DNA from: Chitinophagaceae bacterium IBVUCB1
Lineage (GTDB): Bacteria > Bacteroidota > Bacteroidia > Chitinophagales > Chitinophagaceae
Reading direction: 5' to 3'
DNA: 64,000 nt
NCBI GenBank assembly: GCA_002127285.1
Contig: NFUW01000001.1
Span: 508,057-572,056, forward strand
Shown: piece after piece, positions 55,017 through 63,142 of the stretch
How the letters are laid out: each line of letters begins with the position of its first letter
How positions within the stretch are numbered: the first letter of the stretch is position 1
Notes under the pieces: generated by a model
The model's input: the letters and a program-made list of their open reading frames with translations, nothing else
Database searches by the model: none
What the model was told of the DNA's origin: nothing
Made by a program: the position numbers and the translations under genes

Positions 55017-56981
55017 TCACCTGATGTATTTTAGCAAGTGTGCCGTTGCAATACGAGAACCGATAGCAGATAAGTGTGTCTTATCCCGATAGACGGGGGT
55101 GGTGCGCATATTATAAAGAAATGCAGTGTCGTTAAGCAAATCGGTACCTATGGGCAATATATTGGCATGACGGCTAATGCTACTGAAGAATTTTAATAAA
55201 GCATTGTTATCTGCGTTGTATTCGTCAGTAGATGCTATGAAATGATTGTGCGTCATCCCTTGCAGTTTTTCAATTACCAACATTTCATTTACTGATGTTT
55301 TCAATTCGGGCAAAGGGGCGGTAATAAACACTTCCCTGCCGAGTTTGTTCAGTTCATTTAGTGTAGTCATTAACCCTTTCCGAAAAAGGATTTGTTGTTC
55401 ATTATCATGTTGAAGCCATTTCAATATACCGGCATCTCTCACATCCCTAAATTTTTCTGCTGCTAAGTACGGCTCTCGATAATATCTTGGCCAACGGGCA
55501 GTTAGGATAATTGTATTTATTTCGGGATGAGTATTTATAAACTCTAACGCGCTTTGGCTAAATGTTGACAGTTGCCTTTTATCATCCTGATAACGGATAC
55601 CTGAAAGCGGAGGCGAAAGCGGGGCACTGAGTACATATCCAGAAAAGCAGGTTGCCCTACCCAATGAATCGAGCCCCGGGGCTAAGGAACGGGCGTGAGA
55701 ATCTCCCCAAAGTATGAATGATGGCTTTGCCGTATCACTACCTGTACGGTATGGTTTCAGTTGTTTATAATCTTCTATGTTTCGCTGCTCCAGTTCACTA
55801 ATGTCTTCCCACACTTTATCGCCGTAGGCATTCAGTTGACTTTGATAAGCGGCGTATTCTTTGCGGCAAATCCCGTCTTTATTGTCAATAAACAATAAAG
55901 CGCAAACCATTAATGTAGCCGAGCTACCGAGAATAGCCCAAGGGATATATGGGTTGGAAGCAGCGCGTTTGGTTCTGAATGGTTGCTCGATAAAACGATA
56001 AGACAATGCCGATAACAGAAATACAAAAACTATCAACAGTAGCTTTTGCAGAGGACTGACAGGACCTACCGAAAAAAATACCGCAAATACCCATACAGGC
56101 CAATGCCACATATAGAGCGAATAGGATATTTTGCCTGTATATACTACTGGCTTTGCCGATAGCAAACGATACACATACGTGCCCTGCTTTGCTCTATGTA
56201 TCAGCAATACAGCACCTGCTACGGGCAGTATGGCCCGCAAGCCGGGATAGGTAATGCCATCCTGATAAAATAATACAGTAAATAGTAATAGTGATAACCC
56301 AACAAGCGATAAGAGGTTACCGGTTGGTTTTGTTTTTGCGTCTTTCCAAATACCTGTAGCCAGTAAAGCACCTGCCAATAACTGCCATGCACGGGTATGC
56401 GGCCAGTAATATGCTTTTTGCGCATTCCATGTTGTAACGATGATATTGGCAGTGAAAGATGCGAGTGCAAGCAGCACCAGCCAACGCCACCATTTGCTGC
56501 CGCCATAACGCAACAATAGCAGCATGGTAAGCGGAAAGATGATGTAAAATTGCTCCTCTACCGAAAGCGACCATGTATGCAGTAGCGGATTTTCCTGCAT
56601 ACCGGGGTCGAAGTAGCCCTTTTTGCGCAGCAGAAGGAAGTTGGATACAAATACCAGTGAGCTTTTTACAACATGGTTGATACTGGCATATTGCTTTTCA
56701 AAAAACAGGAAATAACAAATAGCCAGTACAATGGCATAAACCGCCACTGTAAGCGGGATGATGCGCCTGATACGCCTTTTATAAAAATCGAGCAGGGTGA
56801 AACGCCCCTGACGATGGCCTTGTAATATGATGCTTGTGATGAGATAGCCCGATATTACAAAGAATACATCTACCCCCACATAGCCACCTGTAAATGGTGC
56901 TACCTGCAAGTGAAACAATATGACACTCACCACGGCTATTGCCCGCAGGCCATCTATTTCAGGACGGTATTGTAATGACAT
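55017..56981 (-). CDS. OafA/YrhL-type acyltransferase with SGNH domain
   Basis: A 654-residue membrane protein that acylates surface glycans. The N-terminal acyltransferase-3 domain has about ten helices and starts YRPEIDGLRAIAVVSVILFH, with the catalytic His region near FVISGYLIT and LHTWSLSVEEQFY. From about residue 410 a periplasmic SGNH hydrolase-type domain follows: ILWGDSHARS (Ser), ILTARWPRYY, and DKTHLSAIGSRI (Asp-His pair). This fused form usually adds O-acetyl groups to O-antigen or exopolysaccharide. It begins 27 bases after hflX, so may be co-transcribed with it. Confidence 0.9.
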   Translation of the reverse strand: MSLQYRPEIDGLRAIAVVSVILFHLQVAPFTGGYVGVDVFFVISGYLITSIILQGHRQGRFTLLDFYKRRIRRIIPLTVAVYAIVLAICYFLFFEKQYASINHVVKSSLVFVSNFLLLRKKGYFDPGMQENPLLHTWSLSVEEQFYIIFPLTMLLLLRYGGSKWWRWLVLLALASFTANIIVTTWNAQKAYYWPHTRAWQLLAGALLATGIWKDAKTKPTGNLLSLVGLSLLLFTVLFYQDGITYPGLRAILPVAGAVLLIHRAKQGTYVYRLLSAKPVVYTGKISYSLYMWHWPVWVFAVFFSVGPVSPLQKLLLIVFVFLLSALSYRFIEQPFRTKRAASNPYIPWAILGSSATLMVCALLFIDNKDGICRKEYAAYQSQLNAYGDKVWEDISELEQRNIEDYKQLKPYRTGSDTAKPSFILWGDSHARSLAPGLDSLGRATCFSGYVLSAPLSPPLSGIRYQDDKRQLSTFSQSALEFINTHPEINTIILTARWPRYYREPYLAAEKFRDVRDAGILKWLQHDNEQQILFRKGLMTTLNELNKLGREVFITAPLPELKTSVNEMLVIEKLQGMTHNHFIASTDEYNADNNALLKFFSSISRHANILPIGTDLLNDTAFLYNMRTTPVYRDKTHLSAIGSRIATAHLLKYIR

Positions 56982-57008
56982 TTCTGAACCGTAAAATAGT
57001 GCATTACA

Positions 57009-58196
57009 TCAATAAAACTGCGTGAGATACGGATAGCGGATGGCGTATAGTTCTTTTACTTTATCCAGTATGGTATGGCGCAGGGCATCTATATTACGGC
57101 GTTCGGTAGCTGATATAAATACGCAACTGCCCGATGTTTCGTGCTCCCAACGTGCTCTTAGCTGGCGCAGCAAGTCTTCTTTCACTTCGCTATCCAGCCA
57201 TTCGTCAAACACGCGCTCTTCATACAAATCCATCTTATTGAAGATGGTAACAATTGGCTTATCAAACGCGCCTATGTCTTGCAGGGTTTTGTTTACTACG
57301 CCCATCTGGTCTTCGTAAGCAGGGTGAGAAATATCTACCACATGCAGCAGGCAGTCTGCCTCGCGTACTTCATCCAGCGTACTTTTAAAACTCTCTACTA
57401 AATGGTGCGGCAGCTTGCGGATGAAGCCCACCGTATCGCTCAGCAAAAAAGGTGTTTGTTCATACACCACTTTGCGCGTGGTGGTATCAAGCGTAGCAAA
57501 TAGTTTGTTCTCTGCAAATACTTCCGACTTAGTGAGCAAAGTCATCAGCGTACTCTTACCCACGTTGGTGTAACCAACCAATGCTACCCGTATATACGTG
57601 CCGCGCTCCTGCCTTTGGGTGGCAGCTTGCTTGTCTATCTCTCCCAGCCTGCGGCGCAGCAACGATATTTTGTCTTTTACGATACGGCGGTCGGTTTCTA
57701 TTTCTGTTTCGCCAGGACCACGGGAACCGATACCACCACCCTGACGCTCCAAGTGCTTCCACATACCACGCAGGCGTGGCAGTATATATTGATACTGCGC
57801 GAGTTCTACCTGCACTTTGGCCTGCGCAGTCTTTGCACGGCGGGCAAATATGTCCAGTATCAAATCGCTGCGGTCTATCACTTTTACACCAATGGCATCG
57901 GTGATATTGCCTATCTGCGAGCCTGTCAATTCATCGTCAAATATCACAAGGTTTACACCCTTCGCTTTTACACACTCTCGTATCTCTTCAATCTTGCCCT
58001 TGCCTACAAAGGTTTTGCTATCTGGGTGTGGTAGTTTTTGTATAAACTGCTTCACCGATTCGGCACCTGCTGTTTCTGCCAGAAAAGCCAGCTCTGCCAA
58101 ATACTCTACCGTCTGCGCCTCGGTTTGGTTTTTGTGAACCAAACCAACCAGCACGGCTTTCTCTTCGTTTTTAATTATGTTCTTATTCTCAATCAT
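57009..58196 (-). CDS. hflX: Ribosome-associated GTPase HflX
   Basis: A 395-residue GTPase that splits stalled 70S ribosomes. N-terminal HflX domain (KLPHPDSKTFVGKGKIEEI, NLVIFDDELTGSQ), a linker with GGGIGSRGPGETEIETDRR, then the G domain: G1 GYTNVGKST, G3 DTVGFIRKLP, G4 NKMD. ATG 58196 is chosen over 58220. A TAATTTTG element lies 42 bases upstream, and the hairpin at 58208-58230 sits between it and the start. Confidence 0.93.
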   Translation of the reverse strand: MIENKNIIKNEEKAVLVGLVHKNQTEAQTVEYLAELAFLAETAGAESVKQFIQKLPHPDSKTFVGKGKIEEIRECVKAKGVNLVIFDDELTGSQIGNITDAIGVKVIDRSDLILDIFARRAKTAQAKVQVELAQYQYILPRLRGMWKHLERQGGGIGSRGPGETEIETDRRIVKDKISLLRRRLGEIDKQAATQRQERGTYIRVALVGYTNVGKSTLMTLLTKSEVFAENKLFATLDTTTRKVVYEQTPFLLSDTVGFIRKLPHHLVESFKSTLDEVREADCLLHVVDISHPAYEDQMGVVNKTLQDIGAFDKPIVTIFNKMDLYEERVFDEWLDSEVKEDLLRQLRARWEHETSGSCVFISATERRNIDALRHTILDKVKELYAIRYPYLTQFY

Positions 58197-58207
58197 TCGG
58201 AAACAAA

Positions 58208-58230
58208 AACCACCCGCCAAGCGGATGGTT
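58208..58230 (-). terminator. Hairpin between the ureohydrolase-like gene and hflX
   Basis: Minus-strand AACCATCCGC, loop TTG, GCGGGTGGTT, then TTTGTTT. Ten-pair stem with one mismatch; likely the terminator of the upstream gene, though it would also lie at the very 5' end of the hflX mRNA. Confidence 0.6.
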
Positions 58231-58237
58231 CAGTATG

Positions 58238-58245
58238 CAAAATTA
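58238..58245 (-). promoter_or_regulatory. -7 element of hflX
   Basis: TAATTTTG on the minus strand, exact consensus; transcription would begin near 58231, at the edge of the hairpin. Confidence 0.4.
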
Positions 58246-58266
58246 CGTTATTTGTAGCAAATACTA

Positions 58267-59400
58267 TCAGATAAGGCGTTCCTGCTCCCGCAGCCAGCGT
58301 TCGGGTATCTCGTCGTTGCTGGCAGCCAGATAATCGTTGTATGAGCAGGGTACATAACTGCCATTGGGCAGCTTCATCCACCAGCGGTTGGTGCGTTTGC
58401 TTTTCAAGAAGATGGTTTCATTTTCCGTAAACGCTACGTGGAAAGATATAAACTCGTCGTGGTCTGTCAGTTTTGCCTCTGCTTTGCGCACCAGATAGCC
58501 ATCTATGAAATACCATATCATTTGTGATATGAGTTTGGCAGTCATGTTATGCACATCGTGCTGCGGATGATAACCGTATATACCGAATGACGAGAGGTTG
58601 GTACCCATACCCGCATAGCGTGTCAGGATGCAGGCCTCATCGCCTGTGAAGCCGTTGGGAGAACCATTGATATTAACAGGCGCATCGCTATAGCGGATGG
58701 CAGACATATCGAAACTGAACAGGTGGCTATTGCGCAGCACGGGTTCTACATCTTCAAAATGCTCCCGCACTTTGCCAAGTCGGTAGAAATCAAAGCGTAG
58801 CTTGTCTAAGGTTTCGAGCATACGCGGGTGTGCGTAGTAGCTCTGGAAACCGATATGGCTGTAGTGGTTTACAAAATTGGGCTGCCCCGTCAGCATATCC
58901 ATCAAAAAGCTGCTCGACGTAACGGCTTCGCTTTCGTCAAGGTCTATCAGCATATCTGCTACGGTGGCGTTTATCATCTTTTCAGATTTTTTAAACGCTT
59001 CGTATTGTTGCAATGTAAGGTCGTGAGAGCCGCCGAGTACTATCACGGTTTTGCCAGCCTGCTGCAATTCGTGCAGTACGGTACGCAATGCGGCGCGCGA
59101 ATCGCCCAAGCCTGCACCTTCCAGTATATTGCCTGCATCGGTTATCTTAACTGCAGGGTGCCATGCATACATCTTATATAACTCTTCCCTGATGGCATCG
59201 GGTGCATGGCTGAATGGTGCATCGTCGGCATCGCCTCTTTGCTCGCCGCATCCTACAATCACAATCTCGGCATCGTCCCAATCAAAATTATCCTGTGTGG
59301 CAAATTGTATGTTGGCACCGAGTTGTAATGGCTGGTAGGTGCCTGTTGGTTTTGTTTCGATGAAATGCCTGTTGGCAAAGAAATGGGTTAAATCCTGCAT
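58267..59400 (-). CDS. Ureohydrolase (arginase/formimidoglutamase-like) protein with altered metal motifs
   Basis: A 377-residue protein with the ureohydrolase fold. Segments at the three usual metal motifs: VLGGSHDLTLQQY (His126 kept, order GSHD instead of GDHS), MLIDLDESEAV (where DAHxD is expected; the His is lost) and SFDMSAIRYSDAP at 229-241 (where SxDxDxxDP is expected; the second Asp is Ser). Only some ligands remain, so classical two-manganese chemistry is doubtful. Related Bacteroidota proteins are often named formimidoylglutamase; I would not assign that activity. No hut genes are nearby. ATG 59400 is chosen over the 59502 extension. Confidence 0.75.
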   Translation of the reverse strand: MQDLTHFFANRHFIETKPTGTYQPLQLGANIQFATQDNFDWDDAEIVIVGCGEQRGDADDAPFSHAPDAIREELYKMYAWHPAVKITDAGNILEGAGLGDSRAALRTVLHELQQAGKTVIVLGGSHDLTLQQYEAFKKSEKMINATVADMLIDLDESEAVTSSSFLMDMLTGQPNFVNHYSHIGFQSYYAHPRMLETLDKLRFDFYRLGKVREHFEDVEPVLRNSHLFSFDMSAIRYSDAPVNINGSPNGFTGDEACILTRYAGMGTNLSSFGIYGYHPQHDVHNMTAKLISQMIWYFIDGYLVRKAEAKLTDHDEFISFHVAFTENETIFLKSKRTNRWWMKLPNGSYVPCSYNDYLAASNDEIPERWLREQERLI

Positions 59401-59525
59401 GTGTTGATTGATTCGTTGGCTAAAATAGATAAATGTTGGTTGGGTATATAACGCAGACACATAAATGAAATTGTTAAATACAATGCAAAAAGCATGAAGC
59501 ACCCCTGTTTTCTGCCTTATTTTTT

Positions 59526-59533
59526 TATTTTTG
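59526..59533 (+). promoter_or_regulatory. -7 element of ftsX
   Basis: TATTTTTG, exact consensus, 17 bases before the ATG at 59551. Confidence 0.45.
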
Positions 59534-59550
59534 AGCGATAAGCAAATTGA

Positions 59551-60408
59551 ATGTCTGCCTCGAAAAAAGCTAAACCATCTTATATATATGCCATCATCGG
59601 TATCTCATTAGTATTGTTCCTGCTGGGCAATCTGGGATGGCTGATGATAAACGGGCGCGCACTGAGCCGTGTGTTTAAAGAAGACATACAGGTAGAGGTG
59701 ATACTGCACGATAATACCCGCGATGAAAATATACAGAAACTGAAAGCGATACTGGACAGCCAACCCTTTACCCGCAAATCGGGCATTATAACAAAAGAAG
59801 AAGCGGCGAAGAAATTTTTTGAAGAAGGCGGCGAGGAATTTACCGAATTGCTCGATTTTAATCCGCTATACGCATCCATCACGCTGAATCTGCATTCGGA
59901 ATATGTAAATAAAGACAGCCTCGATAAAATAAAGGCATTTGCGATGCAGAGCAATGTGGTGCGCGATGTGGCATACCCCAATACGGTGGTAGATAATATC
60001 AACAGTAATTTCCGCAAAATCGGTTTGATACTTGGTGCTATATCGTTGCTGCTATTTATTGTAGTGGTGATACTGATAGACAATACGGTGCGCTTGGCTA
60101 TGTTCAGCAATCGCTTCCTTATCAAGACGATGCAGATGGTAGGTGCTACACGCTATTTCATATCGCGACCGTTTGATAAACGCGCTGTGCTGAACGGGCT
60201 GATAAGTGGTGTCATTTCCGTAATAGGATTGTGGATAGTGATTTCGTTTGCAGAGAGTTGGTTTCCGCCTGTGCGCGCGCTGCGCGAGCCGGGGCTGCTG
60301 GCTTTGCTTGTAACGGGTATGCTGGTAGTTGGTATATTAATATCGCTGCTGAGCACGCATCGCTCTGTAGTGAAATATTTAAAAATGCACGTTGACGACC
60401 TTTATTAA
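59551..60408 (+). CDS. ftsX: Cell-division ABC transporter permease FtsX
   Basis: A 285-residue inner-membrane protein that with FtsE activates peptidoglycan hydrolases at the septum. First membrane helix at about 12-34, periplasmic domain with EDIQVEVILHDNTRDENIQ and PLYASITLNL (about 45-145), then three helices in the C-terminal half with the FtsX signature RLAMFSNRFLIKTMQMVGATRYFISRPF. No ftsE is in the window, as is usual when it is encoded elsewhere in this phylum. Followed by the DUF3098 gene. Confidence 0.93.
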   Translation: MSASKKAKPSYIYAIIGISLVLFLLGNLGWLMINGRALSRVFKEDIQVEVILHDNTRDENIQKLKAILDSQPFTRKSGIITKEEAAKKFFEEGGEEFTELLDFNPLYASITLNLHSEYVNKDSLDKIKAFAMQSNVVRDVAYPNTVVDNINSNFRKIGLILGAISLLLFIVVVILIDNTVRLAMFSNRFLIKTMQMVGATRYFISRPFDKRAVLNGLISGVISVIGLWIVISFAESWFPPVRALREPGLLALLVTGMLVVGILISLLSTHRSVVKYLKMHVDDLY

Positions 60409-60432
60409 AATTGTTTCCTAATATTGTAAACT

Positions 60433-60708
60433 ATGGCTACGACAAAAGCAACAAAAGATTTGACACCGAAAGGCAACCAGACATTCCTGTTTGACAAGAC
60501 TAACTATATGTGGATGATTGGCGGCGTAATACTGATACTGATTGGCTTTATGCTGATGAGTGGCGGCAAGAGCGCAGACCCCAACAAGTTTAACTACGAC
60601 GAAGTGTATAGCACTACGCGCATTACCATCGCACCATTGCTGATATTGATTGGCTTTGCTGTAGAGGTGTACGCGATTATGAAAAAGCCTGCTGATACAC
60701 AAGCATAA
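60433..60708 (+). CDS. DUF3098 membrane protein
   Basis: A 91-residue protein of the DUF3098 family: FLFDKTNYMWMIGGVILILIGFMLMSGG (first helix), a short loop with DPNKFNYDEVYSTTRITIAP, and a second helix LLILIGFAVEVYAIM. In Bacteroidota it regularly sits right after ftsX, as it does here (24 bases), which suggests a link with cell division or envelope growth. Function not established. Ends at a strong terminator. Confidence 0.88.
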   Translation: MATTKATKDLTPKGNQTFLFDKTNYMWMIGGVILILIGFMLMSGGKSADPNKFNYDEVYSTTRITIAPLLILIGFAVEVYAIMKKPADTQA

Positions 60709-60728
60709 ACTATAAAAGCATTGAAAGA

Positions 60729-60760
60729 AAAATCCCCGTTCTTGTAAGAACGGGGATTTT
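60729..60760. terminator. Bidirectional terminator
   Basis: Stem AATCCCCGTTCTT and complement with a short loop, A run before and T run after; serves DUF3098 and the aminotransferase gene ending at 60783. Confidence 0.85.
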
Positions 60761-60782
60761 TTATGCTCGTAAAGTAAAGCGG

Positions 60783-61916
60783 TTACTTAAAGACTTTATC
60801 TATTACCGCAAAAATCCTATCAAAGTCAGTATCCGTTAGGTTGGAGCCTGAAGGCAGGCACAAACCATCGCGAAACAGGCGCTCGGCAGTACCATCGCCA
60901 TAAAAAGGTGCAGATGCAAAAACGGGCTGCATATGCATCGGCTTCCACAACGGGCGAGATTCTATATTGTCTTCATTAAATGCCAGCCGCAGTGTTTCTC
61001 TTGTAATGCTGTTTGGTTTTTCGGTATCTATCAGGATGGTCGTCAGCCAACGGTTGCTGAAGCAGCCTGCGGGTTCATCTACAAATGATATGCCTGCAAT
61101 ATTTTTCAGCTTGTTGTAATAGCGTGTATATACCGCACGGCGTTGCTCAATACGCTTTGCCAATACTTCCATTTGTCCGCAGCCTATGCCCGCGCATATA
61201 TTGCTCATGCGGTAGTTGTAGCCAATGTGTGAATGTTCGTAATGTGGTGCGGCATCGCGTGCTTGTGTGGCAAGGAATGTGGCTTTTTGCGCCAGTTCTT
61301 TACTATGCGCTACCAATGCACCGCCGCCCGATGTGGTGATGATTTTATTGCCGTTGAAAGATAAGGCACTCATCATGCCATAGGTGCCGCACATCCTACC
61401 ATTGATATGAGAACCCAATGCCTCTGCCGCATCTTCTATAATGATGATGCCGTATTTATTTGCAATGGCTTCTATCTCATCCATCTTAGCAGGCATACCG
61501 TACAGATGAACGGGTATGATGGCTTTGGGCTTTTTGCCTTTTGCTATCCTGTCTTGTATTGCCTGCTCCAGCCACTGCGGAGACATATTCCATGTATCAG
61601 CCTCGCTATCTACAAATACCGGTGTAGCACCGAGATATGCAATGGGGTTGGCACTGGCGGAGAAGGTCATGCTCTGGCATATCACTTCATCGCCCGCCTC
61701 AACACCTGCCAATATCAATGCAAGATGTAAAGCCGCAGTACCCGAGCTAAGGGCAGCAGCGTGTACATCTGCCTGCAAAAATGATACGATACTTTTTTCA
61801 AAATTATCAACATTGGGGCCAAGTGGCGCTACCCAATTCGTATCAAACGCTTCATGGATGTAGTTCAGTTCAGTACCGCCCATGTGTGGCGATGAAAGCC
61901 AGATTTTCGGATTCAT
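60783..61916 (-). CDS. DegT/PglE-like sugar aminotransferase
   Basis: A 377-residue PLP aminotransferase of the DegT/DnrJ/EryC1/StrS family acting on UDP-4-keto sugars. WLSSPHMGGTELNYI at the start as in the PglE/LegC type, SGTAALHLAL, PVHLYGMPAKMDEI, EDAAEALGSHING, and SFNGNKIITTSGGG with the PLP Lys. The first steps of UDP-bacillosamine-type sugars need a 4,6-dehydratase, which is not in the window. It follows the PglD-like gene by six bases in the same direction. Confidence 0.9.
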   Translation of the reverse strand: MNPKIWLSSPHMGGTELNYIHEAFDTNWVAPLGPNVDNFEKSIVSFLQADVHAAALSSGTAALHLALILAGVEAGDEVICQSMTFSASANPIAYLGATPVFVDSEADTWNMSPQWLEQAIQDRIAKGKKPKAIIPVHLYGMPAKMDEIEAIANKYGIIIIEDAAEALGSHINGRMCGTYGMMSALSFNGNKIITTSGGGALVAHSKELAQKATFLATQARDAAPHYEHSHIGYNYRMSNICAGIGCGQMEVLAKRIEQRRAVYTRYYNKLKNIAGISFVDEPAGCFSNRWLTTILIDTEKPNSITRETLRLAFNEDNIESRPLWKPMHMQPVFASAPFYGDGTAERLFRDGLCLPSGSNLTDTDFDRIFAVIDKVFK

Positions 61917-61922
61917 GTATCG

Positions 61923-62528
61923 CTAATCTTTCTTTGAAGTTTTTATTATCCTGCCGGGGTTGCCTACTACAGTTGCATAGTCGGGGACGTCATTTATCAC
62001 TACTGTACCCGCGCCTATCGTGCACCATTTACCAATTTTCTTACCGGGTATCACAACACTGCCTGCACCTATGTGTGTACCTTCGCCTACTGACACATTG
62101 CCGCAAAGCGCTACGTTGGGTGAGATATGTACATAGTCGCCGATTTGGCAATCATGGTCAACTGAGGCATTTGTATTGATGATGCAATGCTTACCGATAG
62201 TCGTATCGGGGTTGATAGCTACACCTGCCATGATAGCTGTGCCGTTATCTACATTCACCGTTCTTGCAAGTAATGCCTGTGGATGAATAGCAACAATATA
62301 GTTTGCTTCTGCTGGCAAGCGTTCAACAACTTTTTTTCTGTTTTCATTGCTGCCTATGGAAATGATAATCGGCTCGTCTGACAATTGGGTTATATTAGGC
62401 TTCTTTGTTTCGTATCCCCATACCGGTGTTACGGAATTATCATCCCATATCACTATATCGTCCACGCCGTTTAATTCCAGTATGTCTATAATTACTTTGC
62501 CATGCCCGCTTGCGCCAAATAGTATCAT
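61923..62528 (-). CDS. PglD/NeuD-like sugar N- or O-acetyltransferase
   Basis: A 201-residue enzyme with a short Rossmann-like N-terminus (ILFGASGHGKVIIDIL) and hexapeptide repeats making a left-handed beta helix (NVDNGTAIMAGVAINPDTTIG, ASVDHDCQIGDYVHISPNV, GTHIGAGSVVIPG). The catalytic His is in SVDHDCQ. This is the PglD/NeuD type that acetylates an amino sugar such as the product of PglE. Overlaps the sugar-transferase gene by four bases, so translation is coupled. Confidence 0.9.
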   Translation of the reverse strand: MILFGASGHGKVIIDILELNGVDDIVIWDDNSVTPVWGYETKKPNITQLSDEPIIISIGSNENRKKVVERLPAEANYIVAIHPQALLARTVNVDNGTAIMAGVAINPDTTIGKHCIINTNASVDHDCQIGDYVHISPNVALCGNVSVGEGTHIGAGSVVIPGKKIGKWCTIGAGTVVINDVPDYATVVGNPGRIIKTSKKD

Positions 62529-63142
62529 ACCGCTTGCTTTGGTGTGCCTTTAAATTTCTCCATCGTTGCCGCGCCTTCCTGACTGATGCCTTTGCCACGA
62601 AACACATTGACAACCGTCATCAATAAAATCTTTACATCCAGCAACAAAGACATATTATTTACATAATAAACGTCCAGTTCAAATTTCTCTTCCCAAGATA
62701 TGGAATTACGTCCGTTTACCTGCGCCCAACCCGTGATTCCGGGTTTTACCTCGTGCCGGCGGCGTTGGCGTTCGTTGTACAATGGCAGGTATTCTGCCAA
62801 CAAAGGGCGCGGGCCAATCAGGCTCATATTGCCTATCAGTACGTTGAGCAGTTGGGGTATTTCGTCTATAGATGTTTTGCGGACGATGCTGCCAACAAGC
62901 GTGAGGCGTTTGGCATCGGGTAGCAATTCGCCATTCGTGTCTTTGGCATCATTCATGGTTTTGAACTTGATGATGCGGAAAATTCTGCCACCTTTGCCGG
63001 GGCGTGGTTGCAGGAAGAATGGCTTACCGTTATTAGCTACAAACAACAAGATAGTTGCCAATACAAATAAAGGCGATAGGATGATGAACCCTATCAAGGC
63101 TATCAGTTTATCTAACAATGGTTTTATCAGTTGCCTATACAT
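62525..63142 (-). CDS. PglC-like undecaprenyl-phosphate sugar phosphotransferase
   Basis: A 205-residue monotopic phosphoglycosyl transferase that loads the first sugar phosphate onto the lipid carrier. One N-terminal re-entrant helix (ALIGFIILSPLFVLATILLF), then RIIKFKTMND, RKTSIDEIPQLLNVL with the catalytic Asp-Glu pair, and SLIGPRPLLAEYLPLY. The small size matches PglC rather than WbaP. ATG 63142 (MYRQLIKPLLDK) is chosen; it overlaps the preceding gene by eight bases. Confidence 0.92.
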   Translation of the reverse strand: MYRQLIKPLLDKLIALIGFIILSPLFVLATILLFVANNGKPFFLQPRPGKGGRIFRIIKFKTMNDAKDTNGELLPDAKRLTLVGSIVRKTSIDEIPQLLNVLIGNMSLIGPRPLLAEYLPLYNERQRRRHEVKPGITGWAQVNGRNSISWEEKFELDVYYVNNMSLLLDVKILLMTVVNVFRGKGISQEGAATMEKFKGTPKQAV

